Origin: Paenarthrobacter sp. PH39-S1
GTDB lineage: Bacteria; Actinomycetota; Actinomycetes; Actinomycetales; Micrococcaceae
Direction of reading: 5' to 3'
Assembly (NCBI RefSeq): GCF_030063245.1
Contig: NZ_JASISR010000001.1
Span: 98,178-162,177, forward strand
DNA: 64,000 bases
Under the pieces are notes generated by a model, which saw nothing but the letters and a program-made list of their open reading frames with translations, ran no database searches and had not been told where the DNA came from. The position numbers were made by a program, and so were the translations under genes. Shown in pieces: positions 55,364-64,000 of this stretch (position 1 is the stretch's first letter; the number at the start of each line of letters is the position of its first letter).

Positions 55364-56746
55364 CTAGTCGCTGCGCACCTGGCGCGGATCCACGTTGCGG
55401 GCCCCCAGCAGCAGTATGCCGGCGGCCAGAATGGGCAGGCACCCCCAGTAGAAGGCAGCCGCCGTCCACGACAGTCCGTTGGTCAGGGACACAGTAATGA
55501 GCAGACCGGCAAAGATGGCGCCGACCTGCCCGGCGGCGTTGATGATGGAGCCTCCGGTGGCGCGGGTATGCACCGGAAAGCTCTCGCCGTTGAAGAACAG
55601 CAGGGCCGAGAACGGGCCGATCAGGAAGAAAAGACCCGCGCTGTAGAGCGTGATGATCAACGCGAAACCCCCGTTGGGCGCCAGCAGCATCGCGCTGAAG
55701 GACACGGACGAGAGAATCCAGCCGATGGAAATGGCGTTGCGCCTACCCAGCCGGTCGCCCAGCCAGCCGTGGAAGAGATACCCGGCGAAGGCGGTTGCGT
55801 TGGAGATGATTAAAATCCCCAAGGCACTATCGAACGCTAGGTTCTTGCCGCTGGCCGCGGTCAGCACCGACGTTCCGAGGATCGCGAACGCCAGCACGCC
55901 AAACCAGCTAAGCATGAAGGCGAAGCCGATCACCAGTGTTGACCGCAGCGACTCACCTTTGAAGGCCGAGGCCAGCGGGCTGGCCTTGTCTGAAAGGTCC
56001 ACGCCGACACTGTGGGCGAGCGCCAGTGCCTCCTCGGTCCGTCCTGCGGCCAACAATTTCTCTGCGCCAGCGCGGGCGGTGAACTGCGGGCTCTCCTTCA
56101 GCCACCTGCCGGCAATCACGATAAAGATGGCGGGCACCGCCGCGACAATGAAGCATAGCGCCCACCCGCCGATCGGAAACAGGACATAAATCGAGCCGGC
56201 CGCCAGCACGGAGCCAACAGGCCAGCCGGACTGCACGAGCGAGTAGATAAAGCCGCGCCGGCGCGCCTTGGCCGGATCGGAATACACATGAGCGAACATT
56301 TCGCTCAGATAGGCCGCATTGATGGCCTGCTCCGCGTAGCCCAAGCCGGCCACGGAACGGACCACAATGAGCAGCACAAGGCCGACGCCGGCCACCAGTC
56401 CGATGACCAGTCCCGCGACCGCCGTCAGAATGGACGCGACCGCGGCTCCGACCACTGCAATGAGGATGCCCTTTCGCCGACCGATCTTGTCCACGAGCGG
56501 ACCGACGGCGAACGCCACGAGGGCAGTGCCGGCCGTCACCCAGGTGTTGATTTCCGTGGACTGGGAGGCAGCCCAGCCCAAATCGTGGGCAAGTTTGGGC
56601 AAGAGGTTGCCGAAGAGGACGAAGTCATAGACGGCGAAAGTCCAGGCAAAGAAGCAGATCCAGGTTGCGATGCGCACATCCCTGGTGGTGACGGGGGTTG
56701 GAGCGGATACTACCGAGTTGACGGTGGTTCCGATGGGTGTTTCCAT
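55364..56746 (-). CDS. MFS transporter, sugar/acid-porter type
   Basis: 460 aa, twelve predicted helices. Marks are WICFFAWTFAVYDFVLFGNL (TM1), GPLVDKIGRRKG (loop 2-3) and HGWLGDRLGRRNA (loop 8-9). It is downstream of the hydantoinase gene (137 bp) but a strong terminator lies between, so it may depend on read-through or on a small promoter of its own. The neighbourhood suggests uptake of creatinine, N-methylhydantoin or related cyclic amides. Confidence 0.85.
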   Translation of the reverse strand: METPIGTTVNSVVSAPTPVTTRDVRIATWICFFAWTFAVYDFVLFGNLLPKLAHDLGWAASQSTEINTWVTAGTALVAFAVGPLVDKIGRRKGILIAVVGAAVASILTAVAGLVIGLVAGVGLVLLIVVRSVAGLGYAEQAINAAYLSEMFAHVYSDPAKARRRGFIYSLVQSGWPVGSVLAAGSIYVLFPIGGWALCFIVAAVPAIFIVIAGRWLKESPQFTARAGAEKLLAAGRTEEALALAHSVGVDLSDKASPLASAFKGESLRSTLVIGFAFMLSWFGVLAFAILGTSVLTAASGKNLAFDSALGILIISNATAFAGYLFHGWLGDRLGRRNAISIGWILSSVSFSAMLLAPNGGFALIITLYSAGLFFLIGPFSALLFFNGESFPVHTRATGGSIINAAGQVGAIFAGLLITVSLTNGLSWTAAAFYWGCLPILAAGILLLGARNVDPRQVRSD

Positions 56747-56766
56747 TGACTTTCCTTATCTACTGG

Positions 56767-56801
56767 GGTCAGGTCCGAGGCGTGCGAAGCGGAACCTGAC
56801 C
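56767..56801. other. Short inverted repeat upstream of the MFS gene
   Basis: GGTCAGGT (56767-56774) and ACCTGACC (56794-56801) are complementary, 20 bp before the MFS start. It could be an operator or a leader hairpin. Confidence 0.4.
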
Positions 56802-56810
56802 GGTGGAGGG

Positions 56811-56863
56811 TAAAACGAAGGCGGCCGCGGGCCGGATGCTGCTGCATCCGCCCCACGGCCGCC
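56811..56863 (-). terminator. Intrinsic terminator after the hydantoinase gene
   Basis: On the minus strand the stem GGCGGCCG/CGGCCGCC with inner arms CGGATGC/GCATCCG (56863 down to 56820) is followed by CTTCGTTTTA, a short T-rich tail. It lies 21 bp beyond the stop. Confidence 0.8.
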
Positions 56864-56883
56864 GGGTTTCCGACCGATCCCGC

Positions 56884-59800
56884 TTAGACGATGACCGCTG
56901 CAGCGGTACGCAGCTCTGCCGTACGCAGCTCTGCGGTGCGCCGATCGTCAACCGTCATGGTCGTGACGTTGATGGCGACACCGTAGTCCCTTTCCGCGAG
57001 TTCCACTGTGGTGAACTCGTCCAGAACATCGGAGAGCACCTTCTGCGGATCGCGTCTGAGCGGATCGCCGTACCCGCCGGAGCTGGGGACGGTGATCTGC
57101 AGCGAGTCCCCGGCCTTGAGGTGGCGGGCCGTGACCTTGGACGGCCAGTTTTCCTCGCCGTCGCGGTTGACGTTCTTCACCAGTGAACCGTTGAGTCCCG
57201 GGTAACCGCCGAAGATGCCCCACGGTTCATCGGATTCGTGGCGCTCGCCCTCGCAAGTGACCACGGTGTCCGTCAGGAAGGTGTTTTCCCGCACGATTCC
57301 TATCCCGCCGCGGAATTCTCCCGGCGCGGCGGCCTCGCTGCGCAGCTCGTAGCGGTCGGTGCGCATCGGGAACCGCCATTCCAGTTCCTCGATCGGGTTG
57401 TTGCGCGTATTGGCGATCAGGTTGTCCACCGAGTCGAGCCCGTCGCTGTCCGGTCGTCCACCGTAGGAGCCCTCGTTGACCTCCAGGTAAACCCAGTACT
57501 CCTTGGCTGCTTCGCTCCAGCCCGAGTAGGAAAGGAAGTGGATGTGGGCGGAGTTACCCGCGGTGATCTTCTCCGGCAGGACCGGTGAAAGCGCCCGCAG
57601 CGCAAGATCCACGACGCGCTGGACCTGCGCGAAACGGGCAATGCAGGCTGCCGGATAGTTCGGGTTGAAGATCGTCCCCTTGGGCGCGATCACCTTGATG
57701 GGCTTGAGCATCCCCTCGTTCTGCGGAACGAAGACCGAGTGCGACACCTCATCCAGGAAAATCATCCGGGTGATGAACGCAAAGGCGGAAACCGTGGTGC
57801 CTTCGAACGGACAGTTATAGCCCGTCTCCACCTGCGGGCTCGAACCCGTCAGATCATAGGTGATCTGATCGCCCTCGATGATGACCTTGACCTGGATCGG
57901 CAGCTTCTTGCCGTAGTTCTTGCCGTCATCGTCCAGGTAGCCGACCTCGGTCTCGTAGACTCCGTCCGGCACCTTGGCGATCTCGGCCCGCAGCATCGCC
58001 TCGGAGTAGTTGATCCACTGCTCACCGGCCTGCTTGACCGCTTCCTTCCCATACCGGTTGGTGACATCCAGGAATCGGCTGGTGGCCAGCTCACAGGCGG
58101 CGATCATGGCTTCCAGATCACCGGCATTGTGGGTTGGCGTACGGGTGTTCGCAAGAATGTGCTTGAGCAGCGCTTCCTGACGGACGCCCTTTTCGGCGAT
58201 TTTGACGGCCCGGAAAATCTGCCCCTCGGCCTTGTTGTCCACCAGGTCCACGGCCAGGCCCGGGTAGGCACCGCCGATGTCCAGCAGCTGGCCGGAGGCC
58301 CCGGCAAAACCAATCCGTTCGCCCTCAAAGAAGATCGGCATCACGATCGCCACATCGGGGGAGTGCGTGGCCCCCAGATATGGATCATTGTGCAGGATGA
58401 TGTCACCTTCGTGGATGTCATCGCCCAGCACGCTCATCACGCCGCGGACAATTTTGGGCATCGCACCCATAAACATCGGTGTCGAGTCGGACTCGGCCAG
58501 CACATGGCCGTCGGCATCGAAGATGCCCGCACCAAGGTCCTCCGACTCGCGGATGATGGAGGAATAGGACATCCGGAACAGCACCGAAGCCATCTCCTTG
58601 GCCATCGAATTAAAGGCACCCCCGATGACGCGCATCAGAATCGGCGTGGCCAGTTCGCTGCCGGCGCCCTCCTGGTCTTTCTTCGGGCAGGCGATGACAA
58701 TGTTGCCGTGGTTGTCGATGGTGGCGCTGAACGCCGGCGGCACCACGACCGTGGAGTCATATTGCTCGATCACACACGGGCCATCCAGGCGCTGGCCCGC
58801 GCCGAGCAGTTCCCGGTCGTAGAACGGCGTAGAAAAGAATCCGGGCTTCCCGGCGGCGTCAAAGACGACATCCTGGGTGTCCAGCAGCGCCCGGTCGAGC
58901 CCGCCGGAGGCCCGGCCCAGGATCGGGGCGGGCAGCTCGTCCATGATCCCGATGCCCTCAACACGGATGTTGACGATTTCCACCCGGCCGGTGGCGAAAC
59001 GGTGTCCGTATTCGGTCTCGTGCGCCTGATGGAAGCGCTCCACCAGCTCCTCGAGCCAGGCCTCTGTGATGTCCCCCTCGGGGACTTCGAAGCGGACCTC
59101 GTAACCCTGGCCCTCATAGCGGCCGTCCGCCAGCCGGCGCAGCACCCGGCGGTCCGCCGGGGTCCCATCGGCGGTCAATTGCGTGACGGCGTCGAGGGAC
59201 AGAGAAGCGTACCGGGATTCAAGTCCTGCCCTATCCACATCCGGCAGGGTGTACCGGGCGGTGGCAACGTATTCGTACTTCTGATCCGTGGCGACCAGGC
59301 CCGTGGCGGCGATAATGCCGGGATGCGCGGGGATCAGGACGGTGGGAATGTCCAGCTCGGCCGCGATTTCACAGGCGAACAGGGCTCCGGCCCCGCCACC
59401 GCCGACCAGGGTGAAGTCCCGGGGGTCGTAGCCCCGGCGGACGGAGTTGAGCTCAATGGCCTGGCTCATGCCGAATTTCTGGATCTGCAGGGCGCCCAGC
59501 GCCGCTTCCTCCACGGTCATGCCCAGCTGGCCCGCCACCGTGGACATCGCGGTCCGGGCCAGATCCACGTTCATCTGCATTTCGCCACCGGCAAGGTTGC
59601 GCTTGGCGCGCAGCCGGCCCAACACCACCTGCGCGTCGGTTGACGTGGGCTTCGTACCGCCATGGCCGTAGCAGGCCGGACCAGGCCGGGCGCCCGCGGA
59701 AGCGGGGCCGACCCGGAAGATGCCGCCGTCGTCGACGAAGGCAATCGAACCGCCGCCGGCGCCGATGGTGTCGATATCCACCATGGGGACCATCGCCTGA

Positions 59801-60756
59801 TAATCACCGACCTTGGTGTCCAACAGATGACGCATCCGAAGTTCGCCGCCGGGTGCAACGCCGATGTCCGCCGAGGTGCCGCCGATATCCAGCGTCACGA
59901 CATTGTCGAAGCCGGCCTGCTTGCCCGCCCAGATACCTCCAATAAGGCCGCCCACGGGACCGGACATCAGCAGGTTGACCGGACGCTCACCGGCAACGTC
60001 GATTGGGGTCATACCGCCGGAGGACTGCATCAGCAGTACGTCACGGGTGTAGCCCAGCTCCTTGACCTGGGCGGAAAGCCTGGCCAGGTAGCGGGAGACC
60101 TTCGGCCCCACGTAGGCGTTCAGCGCCGTGGTGGAGAACCGTTCAAATTCACGGTAAAGCGGGACAACCTCGCTGGAGATGGAGAGGAACGCCTCGGGAA
60201 ATTCGTTCTGAATGATTTGTTTGATCCGCTGTTCATGCATCGGGTTCAGGTAAGAGTGCAGCAGACACACCGCGATCGACTCGACGCCGGCATCGCGCAG
60301 CTCGCGCACCCGGACGCGCACCTCGTCCTCGTCCAAGGGGACCAGGATCCCGCCATCTGGAACCGTGATCCGCTCCTTCACGGTGAGACGGTGGCGACGC
60401 TTCACCAGCGGAGAGCTCTGCCAGGGCAGTTCCTGCTGCAGGGAAAAGTTGAAGGGTTTCTTGTGCCGGGCGATGTGCAGGATGTCACGGAAACCCTCCG
60501 TGGTAATCATGCCCACCTCCGCGCCGGTGTGCGTCAGGGCAATATTCGTCGCCACCGTTGTGCCGTGGACCAACTCGTCCACCTGGGACAGTTCGATGCC
60601 GGCCTTGGCTGTCAGCAGGGTCAGGCCATGCAGGACGGCCCGCGACGGGTCGTCCGGCGTTGACGGGACCTTTTCAATGACCACCCGGCCTGTTTCGTCA
60701 TCCGACAGATAGAAATCCGTGAATGTACCGCCAACGTCTACTCCGATGCGCTTCAT
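56884..60756 (-). CDS. N-methylhydantoinase / hydantoinase, HyuA-HyuB fusion (ATP-dependent)
   Basis: 1290 aa from ATG 60756 (MKRIGVDVGG). HyuA-like half (1 to about 690): ATPase DVGGTFTDFYLS, VDELVHGTTVATNIALTHTG, LDIGGTSADIGV, VDIDTIGAGGGSIAFVD. HyuB-like half (about 700-1270): LFRMSYSSIIRESEDLGAG, ILHNDPYLGATHSPDV, YSEAMLRAEIAKVPDG. The fused order and length equal 5-oxoprolinase, a real alternative. With N-carbamoylsarcosine amidase under the same promoter type, ATP-dependent opening of N-methylhydantoin is favoured. The C-terminus is extended by repeat-encoded RTAELRTAELRTA (15-bp units GTACGCAGCTCTGCC at 56906-56935). Confidence 0.88.
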   Translation of the reverse strand: MKRIGVDVGGTFTDFYLSDDETGRVVIEKVPSTPDDPSRAVLHGLTLLTAKAGIELSQVDELVHGTTVATNIALTHTGAEVGMITTEGFRDILHIARHKKPFNFSLQQELPWQSSPLVKRRHRLTVKERITVPDGGILVPLDEDEVRVRVRELRDAGVESIAVCLLHSYLNPMHEQRIKQIIQNEFPEAFLSISSEVVPLYREFERFSTTALNAYVGPKVSRYLARLSAQVKELGYTRDVLLMQSSGGMTPIDVAGERPVNLLMSGPVGGLIGGIWAGKQAGFDNVVTLDIGGTSADIGVAPGGELRMRHLLDTKVGDYQAMVPMVDIDTIGAGGGSIAFVDDGGIFRVGPASAGARPGPACYGHGGTKPTSTDAQVVLGRLRAKRNLAGGEMQMNVDLARTAMSTVAGQLGMTVEEAALGALQIQKFGMSQAIELNSVRRGYDPRDFTLVGGGGAGALFACEIAAELDIPTVLIPAHPGIIAATGLVATDQKYEYVATARYTLPDVDRAGLESRYASLSLDAVTQLTADGTPADRRVLRRLADGRYEGQGYEVRFEVPEGDITEAWLEELVERFHQAHETEYGHRFATGRVEIVNIRVEGIGIMDELPAPILGRASGGLDRALLDTQDVVFDAAGKPGFFSTPFYDRELLGAGQRLDGPCVIEQYDSTVVVPPAFSATIDNHGNIVIACPKKDQEGAGSELATPILMRVIGGAFNSMAKEMASVLFRMSYSSIIRESEDLGAGIFDADGHVLAESDSTPMFMGAMPKIVRGVMSVLGDDIHEGDIILHNDPYLGATHSPDVAIVMPIFFEGERIGFAGASGQLLDIGGAYPGLAVDLVDNKAEGQIFRAVKIAEKGVRQEALLKHILANTRTPTHNAGDLEAMIAACELATSRFLDVTNRYGKEAVKQAGEQWINYSEAMLRAEIAKVPDGVYETEVGYLDDDGKNYGKKLPIQVKVIIEGDQITYDLTGSSPQVETGYNCPFEGTTVSAFAFITRMIFLDEVSHSVFVPQNEGMLKPIKVIAPKGTIFNPNYPAACIARFAQVQRVVDLALRALSPVLPEKITAGNSAHIHFLSYSGWSEAAKEYWVYLEVNEGSYGGRPDSDGLDSVDNLIANTRNNPIEELEWRFPMRTDRYELRSEAAAPGEFRGGIGIVRENTFLTDTVVTCEGERHESDEPWGIFGGYPGLNGSLVKNVNRDGEENWPSKVTARHLKAGDSLQITVPSSGGYGDPLRRDPQKVLSDVLDEFTTVELAERDYGVAINVTTMTVDDRRTAELRTAELRTAAAVIV

Positions 60757-60904
60757 ATTGTTTCCTTTCAGGTTCTGAATGAGAACTGTCTGCTGTGGAA
60801 CGGTCTGCTCCGGAACTGGCTGGAGTTGCTCTCTGGGGGGTGCTGTCATCGGGAGGATCACGCGTGTCACTTGTGCAGTGGCGGTGGGACCCGGCGACCA
60901 AAAA

Positions 60905-60961
60905 GTGATGTAATTCACAGTGCGTTGCTGTAAGTTCAATATAGTTGCTATCTAAGCAACG
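60905..60961 (-). promoter_or_regulatory. Promoter-operator module Y (hydantoinase) and Crp/GlxR-like site
   Basis: GTTGCT boxes start at 60925 and 60945 and AGCAAC is at 60956-60961. Read on the minus strand, GTTGCTTAGATAGCAAC (60961-60945) is followed by -10-like TATATT and the third half-site AGCAAC (60930-60925). AGTGATGTAATTCACA (60905-60920) fits TGTGA-N6-TCACA with one change and lies between the promoter and the gene. The divergent iclR gene starts at 61073. Confidence 0.75.
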
Positions 60962-61072
60962 CCACAAGGGGTATCCGAAGATATTTTCCGGCCGTCCCGT
61001 TCTATGATGGGGAATCACGGTGATTTCGCCGCGGACCGGCCGCCGGGTGCGGGTGTACGTGAGGATGGAACG

Positions 61073-61867
61073 ATGGCAGGAAGGCCACGGCAGAGCGATG
61101 AGCTGCCTCAAGGGGCTGCCGCTTCTCTGCTTAACGGGCTGGGCGTGCTCGAGGCGTTTTCCATCGAGAAGCCGGTGCTCGGGGTAACGGAAATAGCGCA
61201 GAAAGTGAACCTGCACAAAAGTACCGTCTCCCGAATCCTGACGGGACTGGCCACTGCAGGGTATGTGGAGCGCGATGAGGAAACGGGGCGATTTCGTCTG
61301 GGGCTGGGATTGATCGGGCTCTCCGGACCGCTGCTGGCCGAACTCGATGTCCGTCGGGCCGCGCACGCCGAGCTTGAAAGGCTGACCGAACTGACCGGGG
61401 AAACGAGTGCGCTGGCCGTCTGGAACGGCACCGAGGCCGTGGTGGTGGAACAGATTCCCAGCCCGCACCAGGTCAAGCACACCGCGCCCATCGGAACACG
61501 ATACAACCTGTATGAAAGTTCCTCGGTGCGGACTTTCCTGGCAGAACTGCCGTTTGCGACCGCGCAGGGGATGCTGGATCAGGGGCTGATTACCCATTCG
61601 CTGGAATCCGGGCTCGGTAGCGACTACCTGCAGCATCTGACAGAGGTGAAAAAGCAGGGCTACGCCGTCAATGACGGGTATACCACCTTCGAAGAAGTCG
61701 GCATTTCGGCGGTGGTCCGCGACTATCGGGGCGTCGTGGTGGGCTGCATCACGACCTCGGCACCACGATCCCGAACGGGACAGGAGCGGATTTCCCTGCT
61801 GGCGGGCCTTGTCCTGGCTGCCGCCCGGACCGTCTCCACCCGTCTGGGCGGCAGGCTGGCGGGCTGA
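61073..61867 (+). CDS. IclR-family regulator (creatinine branch)
   Basis: 264 aa from ATG 61073 (MAGRPRQSDE), chosen over an ATG at 61004 because GGATGG precedes it. Winged helix GVTEIAQKVNLHKSTVSRIL; effector domain with FRLGLGLIGLSGPLLAELD, GETSALAVWNGTEAVVVEQI, VKHTAPIGTRYNLYESSS and ISAVVRDYRGVVVGCITTSA. Divergent from the hydantoinase gene, with module Y in between, it is the prime candidate to bind modules X and Y. It is a paralogue of the IclR at 28807. Confidence 0.92.
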   Translation: MAGRPRQSDELPQGAAASLLNGLGVLEAFSIEKPVLGVTEIAQKVNLHKSTVSRILTGLATAGYVERDEETGRFRLGLGLIGLSGPLLAELDVRRAAHAELERLTELTGETSALAVWNGTEAVVVEQIPSPHQVKHTAPIGTRYNLYESSSVRTFLAELPFATAQGMLDQGLITHSLESGLGSDYLQHLTEVKKQGYAVNDGYTTFEEVGISAVVRDYRGVVVGCITTSAPRSRTGQERISLLAGLVLAAARTVSTRLGGRLAG

Positions 61868-61896
61868 CCGCGCGGGTGGGTTCCCGCCGGCGGGGC

Positions 61897-62568
61897 TTAC
61901 AGCACGCTGCGGATGGTCTTTTCAAAACTGGCCACGTGCTCCAGTGCCAGTTCGGCGGCCAAGGTGGCGTCGCCGTCGGCTATCGCTTCCAGCAGCCGGA
62001 CGTGTTCGGTGATGTGGCCGCTGACCGAGGGCACCTTATCCAGCACCAGGCACCAGATGCGGGTGGCCAGATTGTCGTATCTGATCAGGGCGTCCTCCAA
62101 ATGCGGGTTGGCGGCTGCCTTGTAGATCAGCCGGTGCACGGTGAGGTCGTAACGCATCAGCTCACGCTGATCCGGCGGTTGGGTGTGCAAGGTGCCGATG
62201 GTAGCTGCCACGGCGCGCAGTTCGGCACGCAGCGCCGGGGTGGCGCGCAGTGCGGCGCGGCGGGCTGCGAGGGGCTCGAGCAGCTGCCGGATCTCCGAGA
62301 CGTCAGCGAGTTCGGTGATATCCACGACGGTGGCAAACGTGCCGCGACGAGGGTACGAGACCACCAGGTGGTCGATTTCCAGTTTTTTCAGCGCCTCGCG
62401 GACCGGCGTGCGCCCCACCCTCAGTTCGCCGGCCAGCTGCGCGTCATTGAGCGGCTCGCCCGGCCTGATCTCCAGCATGATGAGTTTGTCCCGGATCCTC
62501 CGATAAGCGGATTCCGCCAAGGAGAGTTCTTCGGCTTCGGCCGGCGGCATTTCCGGTAAGGCGTTCAC
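61897..62568 (-). CDS. GntR-family regulator, FCD (FadR-type) subgroup
   Basis: 223 aa, GTG start at 62568 with AGGAG seven bases upstream. The winged helix is AYRRIRDKLIMLEIRPGEPL then LAGELRVGRTPVREALKKLE. The C-terminal all-helical FCD domain has the metal/ligand histidines in YDLTVHRLIYKAAANPHLE and SGHITEHVRLLEAIADGD. It is divergent from glyA, and a perfect palindrome lies between, so it probably controls glyA and perhaps itself. Confidence 0.9.
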   Translation of the reverse strand: MNALPEMPPAEAEELSLAESAYRRIRDKLIMLEIRPGEPLNDAQLAGELRVGRTPVREALKKLEIDHLVVSYPRRGTFATVVDITELADVSEIRQLLEPLAARRAALRATPALRAELRAVAATIGTLHTQPPDQRELMRYDLTVHRLIYKAAANPHLEDALIRYDNLATRIWCLVLDKVPSVSGHITEHVRLLEAIADGDATLAAELALEHVASFEKTIRSVL

Positions 62569-62600
62569 GTACGCTCCTGACTGGGTCGGCCGCAGCCCCC

Positions 62601-62652
62601 TTGACTATCTGTGAGATCGATCATAGCATTCAACCAGCACTGATATATCAGT
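62601..62652 (+). promoter_or_regulatory. glyA promoter with Crp-like site and FCD-type operator
   Basis: -35 TTGACT (62601-62606), 17-bp spacer, -10 TAGCAT (62624-62629). Within the spacer TGTGAGATCGATCATA (62610-62625) is one base from TGTGA-N6-TCACA. The perfect 14-bp palindrome ACTGATATATCAGT (62639-62652) lies just after the expected start of transcription, where a bound repressor would block it. Confidence 0.65.
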
Positions 62653-62703
62653 AAATGCAAATCTAATATTTCACCGCATGGCTTTATTTCAAAGGAGAAA
62701 CCG

Positions 62704-64000
62704 ATGGCAGACCTGCTCACCGATCCATTGTCCGAAGTTGACGCCGAAGTCGACCGGGCCATTTCCCTCGAGCTGCTCCGCCAGCAGTCCACTCTGGAGA
62801 TGATCGCATCCGAAAACTTCGCTCCGGCGGCAGTCATGGCCGCGCAGGGATCGGTCCTGACGAACAAATACGCCGAAGGGTATCCCGGCAAGCGCTACTA
62901 CGGCGGCTGCGAGCACGTGGACGTCATCGAGCAGCTGGCCATTGACCGGGTCAAGGCCCTCTTTGGTGCGGAAGCGGCAAATGTCCAGCCGCATTCCGGC
63001 GCGCAGGCCAACGCGGCGGCAATGGCTGCTCTGCTGTCTCCGGGGGACACCATCATGGGCCTGGATCTGGCCCATGGCGGCCACCTCACCCATGGGATGC
63101 GGCTCAATTTCTCCGGAAAACTCTACAACGTGGTTCCGTACCATGTGCGCAAGACGGACCTGCTGGTGGACATGGCGGAGGTGGAGGCGCTGGCGCTCGA
63201 GCACCGTCCGCAGCTGATTGTGGCTGGCTGGTCCGCCTACTCCCGCCAGCTGGATTTTGCCGAATTCCGCCGGATTGCCGATCTGGTGGGCGCCTACCTG
63301 ATGGTGGACATGGCACATTTCGCCGGACTGGTGGCCGCGGGCCTGCACCCGAATCCGGTACCCTACGCTGACGTAGTCACGACGACGACGCACAAAACCT
63401 TGGGCGGCCCCCGCGGCGGCGTGATCCTCAGCAAGCAGACACTGGCCAAGAAGATCAACAGCGCAGTCTTCCCCGGTCAGCAGGGCGGACCGCTGGAGCA
63501 TGTGATTGCTGCCAAGGCCGTGGCCTTCAAGCTCGCCGCAGGTGCGGAATTTGCGGACCGCCAACGGCGTACGCTGGAGGGCGCCGGGATTCTGGCCGAG
63601 CGTTTACTGGCCGAGGACGTCGCGGCCGCCGGGATCTCGGTGGTCACCGGTGGCACGGATGTCCATTTGGTCCTGGTGGATCTGCGGCACTCCGAGCTGG
63701 ACGGGCAGCAGGGTGAAGACCGTCTGCATCGGATCGGCATCACGGTTAACCGCAATGCCGTCCCCTTCGACCCGCGGCCGCCGATGATTTCCTCCGGGCT
63801 GCGGATCGGCACCCCTGCACTGGCAACCCGCGGGTTCGGCGCTGCAGACTTCACCGAGGTGGCGGACATCATTGCCGCGGCGCTGCTCCCCGAATTCGGT
63901 GCCGACGACGAAGCCGCCCTAAGTGCCCGCGTTGCCGCACTGGCTGCCCGGCACCCGCTTTACCCCCATCTGGAGAACGGCGGCGGCTCATCCGCCGTTG
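62704..64000 (+). CDS. glyA: Serine hydroxymethyltransferase, 3' end outside the window
   Basis: At least 432 codons; no stop before base 64000, so only a short C-terminal part is missing. ATG 62704 follows AAAGGAGAAACC. A PLP enzyme converting glycine plus methylene-THF to serine and back. Blocks are [56 protein letters not shown], and the PLP lysine in [13 protein letters not shown] (about residue 231). Placed beside the sarcosine-generating pathways it uses the glycine and C1-folate they make. A housekeeping second glyA elsewhere is likely but not visible. Confidence 0.95.
   Translation, partial: MADLLTDPLSEVDAEVDRAISLELLRQQSTLEMIASENFAPAAVMAAQGSVLTNKYAEGYPGKRYYGGCEHVDVIEQLAIDRVKALFGAEAANVQPHSGAQANAAAMAALLSPGDTIMGLDLAHGGHLTHGMRLNFSGKLYNVVPYHVRKTDLLVDMAEVEALALEHRPQLIVAGWSAYSRQLDFAEFRRIADLVGAYLMVDMAHFAGLVAAGLHPNPVPYADVVTTTTHKTLGGPRGGVILSKQTLAKKINSAVFPGQQGGPLEHVIAAKAVAFKLAAGAEFADRQRRTLEGAGILAERLLAEDVAAAGISVVTGGTDVHLVLVDLRHSELDGQQGEDRLHRIGITVNRNAVPFDPRPPMISSGLRIGTPALATRGFGAADFTEVADIIAAALLPEFGADDEAALSARVAALAARHPLYPHLENGGGSSAV

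Noticed and set aside
57739-59643. 634-residue plus-strand frame opposite the hydantoinase gene
   Set aside because: Asp/His/Gln-rich antisense shadow without motifs.
62630-62703. Glycine riboswitch before glyA
   Set aside because: The leader from the predicted promoter is only about 70 bases and shows no tandem aptamer-like folding; a protein operator explains it better.

Overview
The window looks like chromosomal DNA of a high-GC Gram-positive actinobacterium of the Micrococcaceae (Arthrobacter and relatives). This is inferred from the very GC-rich codon use with long antisense open frames, the PhoX-type phosphatase with its N-terminal cysteine cluster, the pcrA - sucC - sucD block, an actinobacterial-style inositol cluster containing a Cgl0159-type barrel protein, and close resemblance of several enzymes to characterised Arthrobacter proteins (dimethylglycine oxidase, N-carbamoylsarcosine amidase). 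No database search was possible; family calls rest on motifs, lengths and remembered homologues.

Region 1 (1-15.0 kb) is mostly housekeeping: a polar amino-acid ABC importer, an ABC exporter, a secreted PhoX phosphatase, a DUF6314 gene abutting a tRNA-Arg(CCT), two small membrane proteins, an inositol-monophosphatase-family enzyme, the PcrA/UvrD helicase and succinyl-CoA synthetase. Region 2 (15.1-15.9 kb) is a scar: an HTH (HipB-like) gene broken next to an IS200/IS605 transposase. Region 3 (16-28.5 kb) is a myo-inositol catabolic cluster (iolC, Cgl0159-like, iolD, mmsA/iolA, two Gfo/Idh/MocA dehydrogenases, a TIM-barrel dehydratase/isomerase, iolB) under a GntR/UTRA repressor; three further TIM-barrel isomerase genes in it are broken, and a shared operator-like motif lies at its promoters.

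Region 4 (28.8-64 kb) is a large island for N-methylated amines that converges on sarcosine, glycine and C1-tetrahydrofolate. Creatine enters through an MHS transporter plus creatinase. Creatinine can enter through a yeast-type cytosine/creatinine deaminase, an ATP-dependent hydantoinase (HyuA-HyuB fusion) and N-carbamoylsarcosine amidase. Choline and betaine enter through a ProX/ProW/ProV importer, choline dehydrogenase, betaine-aldehyde dehydrogenase, a three-component Rieske oxygenase and dimethylglycine oxidase. PurU and serine hydroxymethyltransferase (cut by the window end) handle the C1 units. Three IclR, one PucR and one FCD-type GntR regulator are interspersed. A dedicated sarcosine oxidase is not seen in the window.

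The most interesting new signals are regulatory and structural. (i) Two almost identical promoter-operator modules, with the same 20-bp spacing, stand before the N-carbamoylsarcosine amidase and hydantoinase genes 5.7 kb apart. (ii) A GTGA-N6-TCAC (Crp/GlxR-like) site or near-match is present at six catabolic promoters. (iii) A GntR-type operator is repeated six times around the inositol genes. (iv) There is an unusual density of short tandem repeats (8, 9, 14, 15 and 18 bp), mostly at gene starts, gene ends and in leaders.
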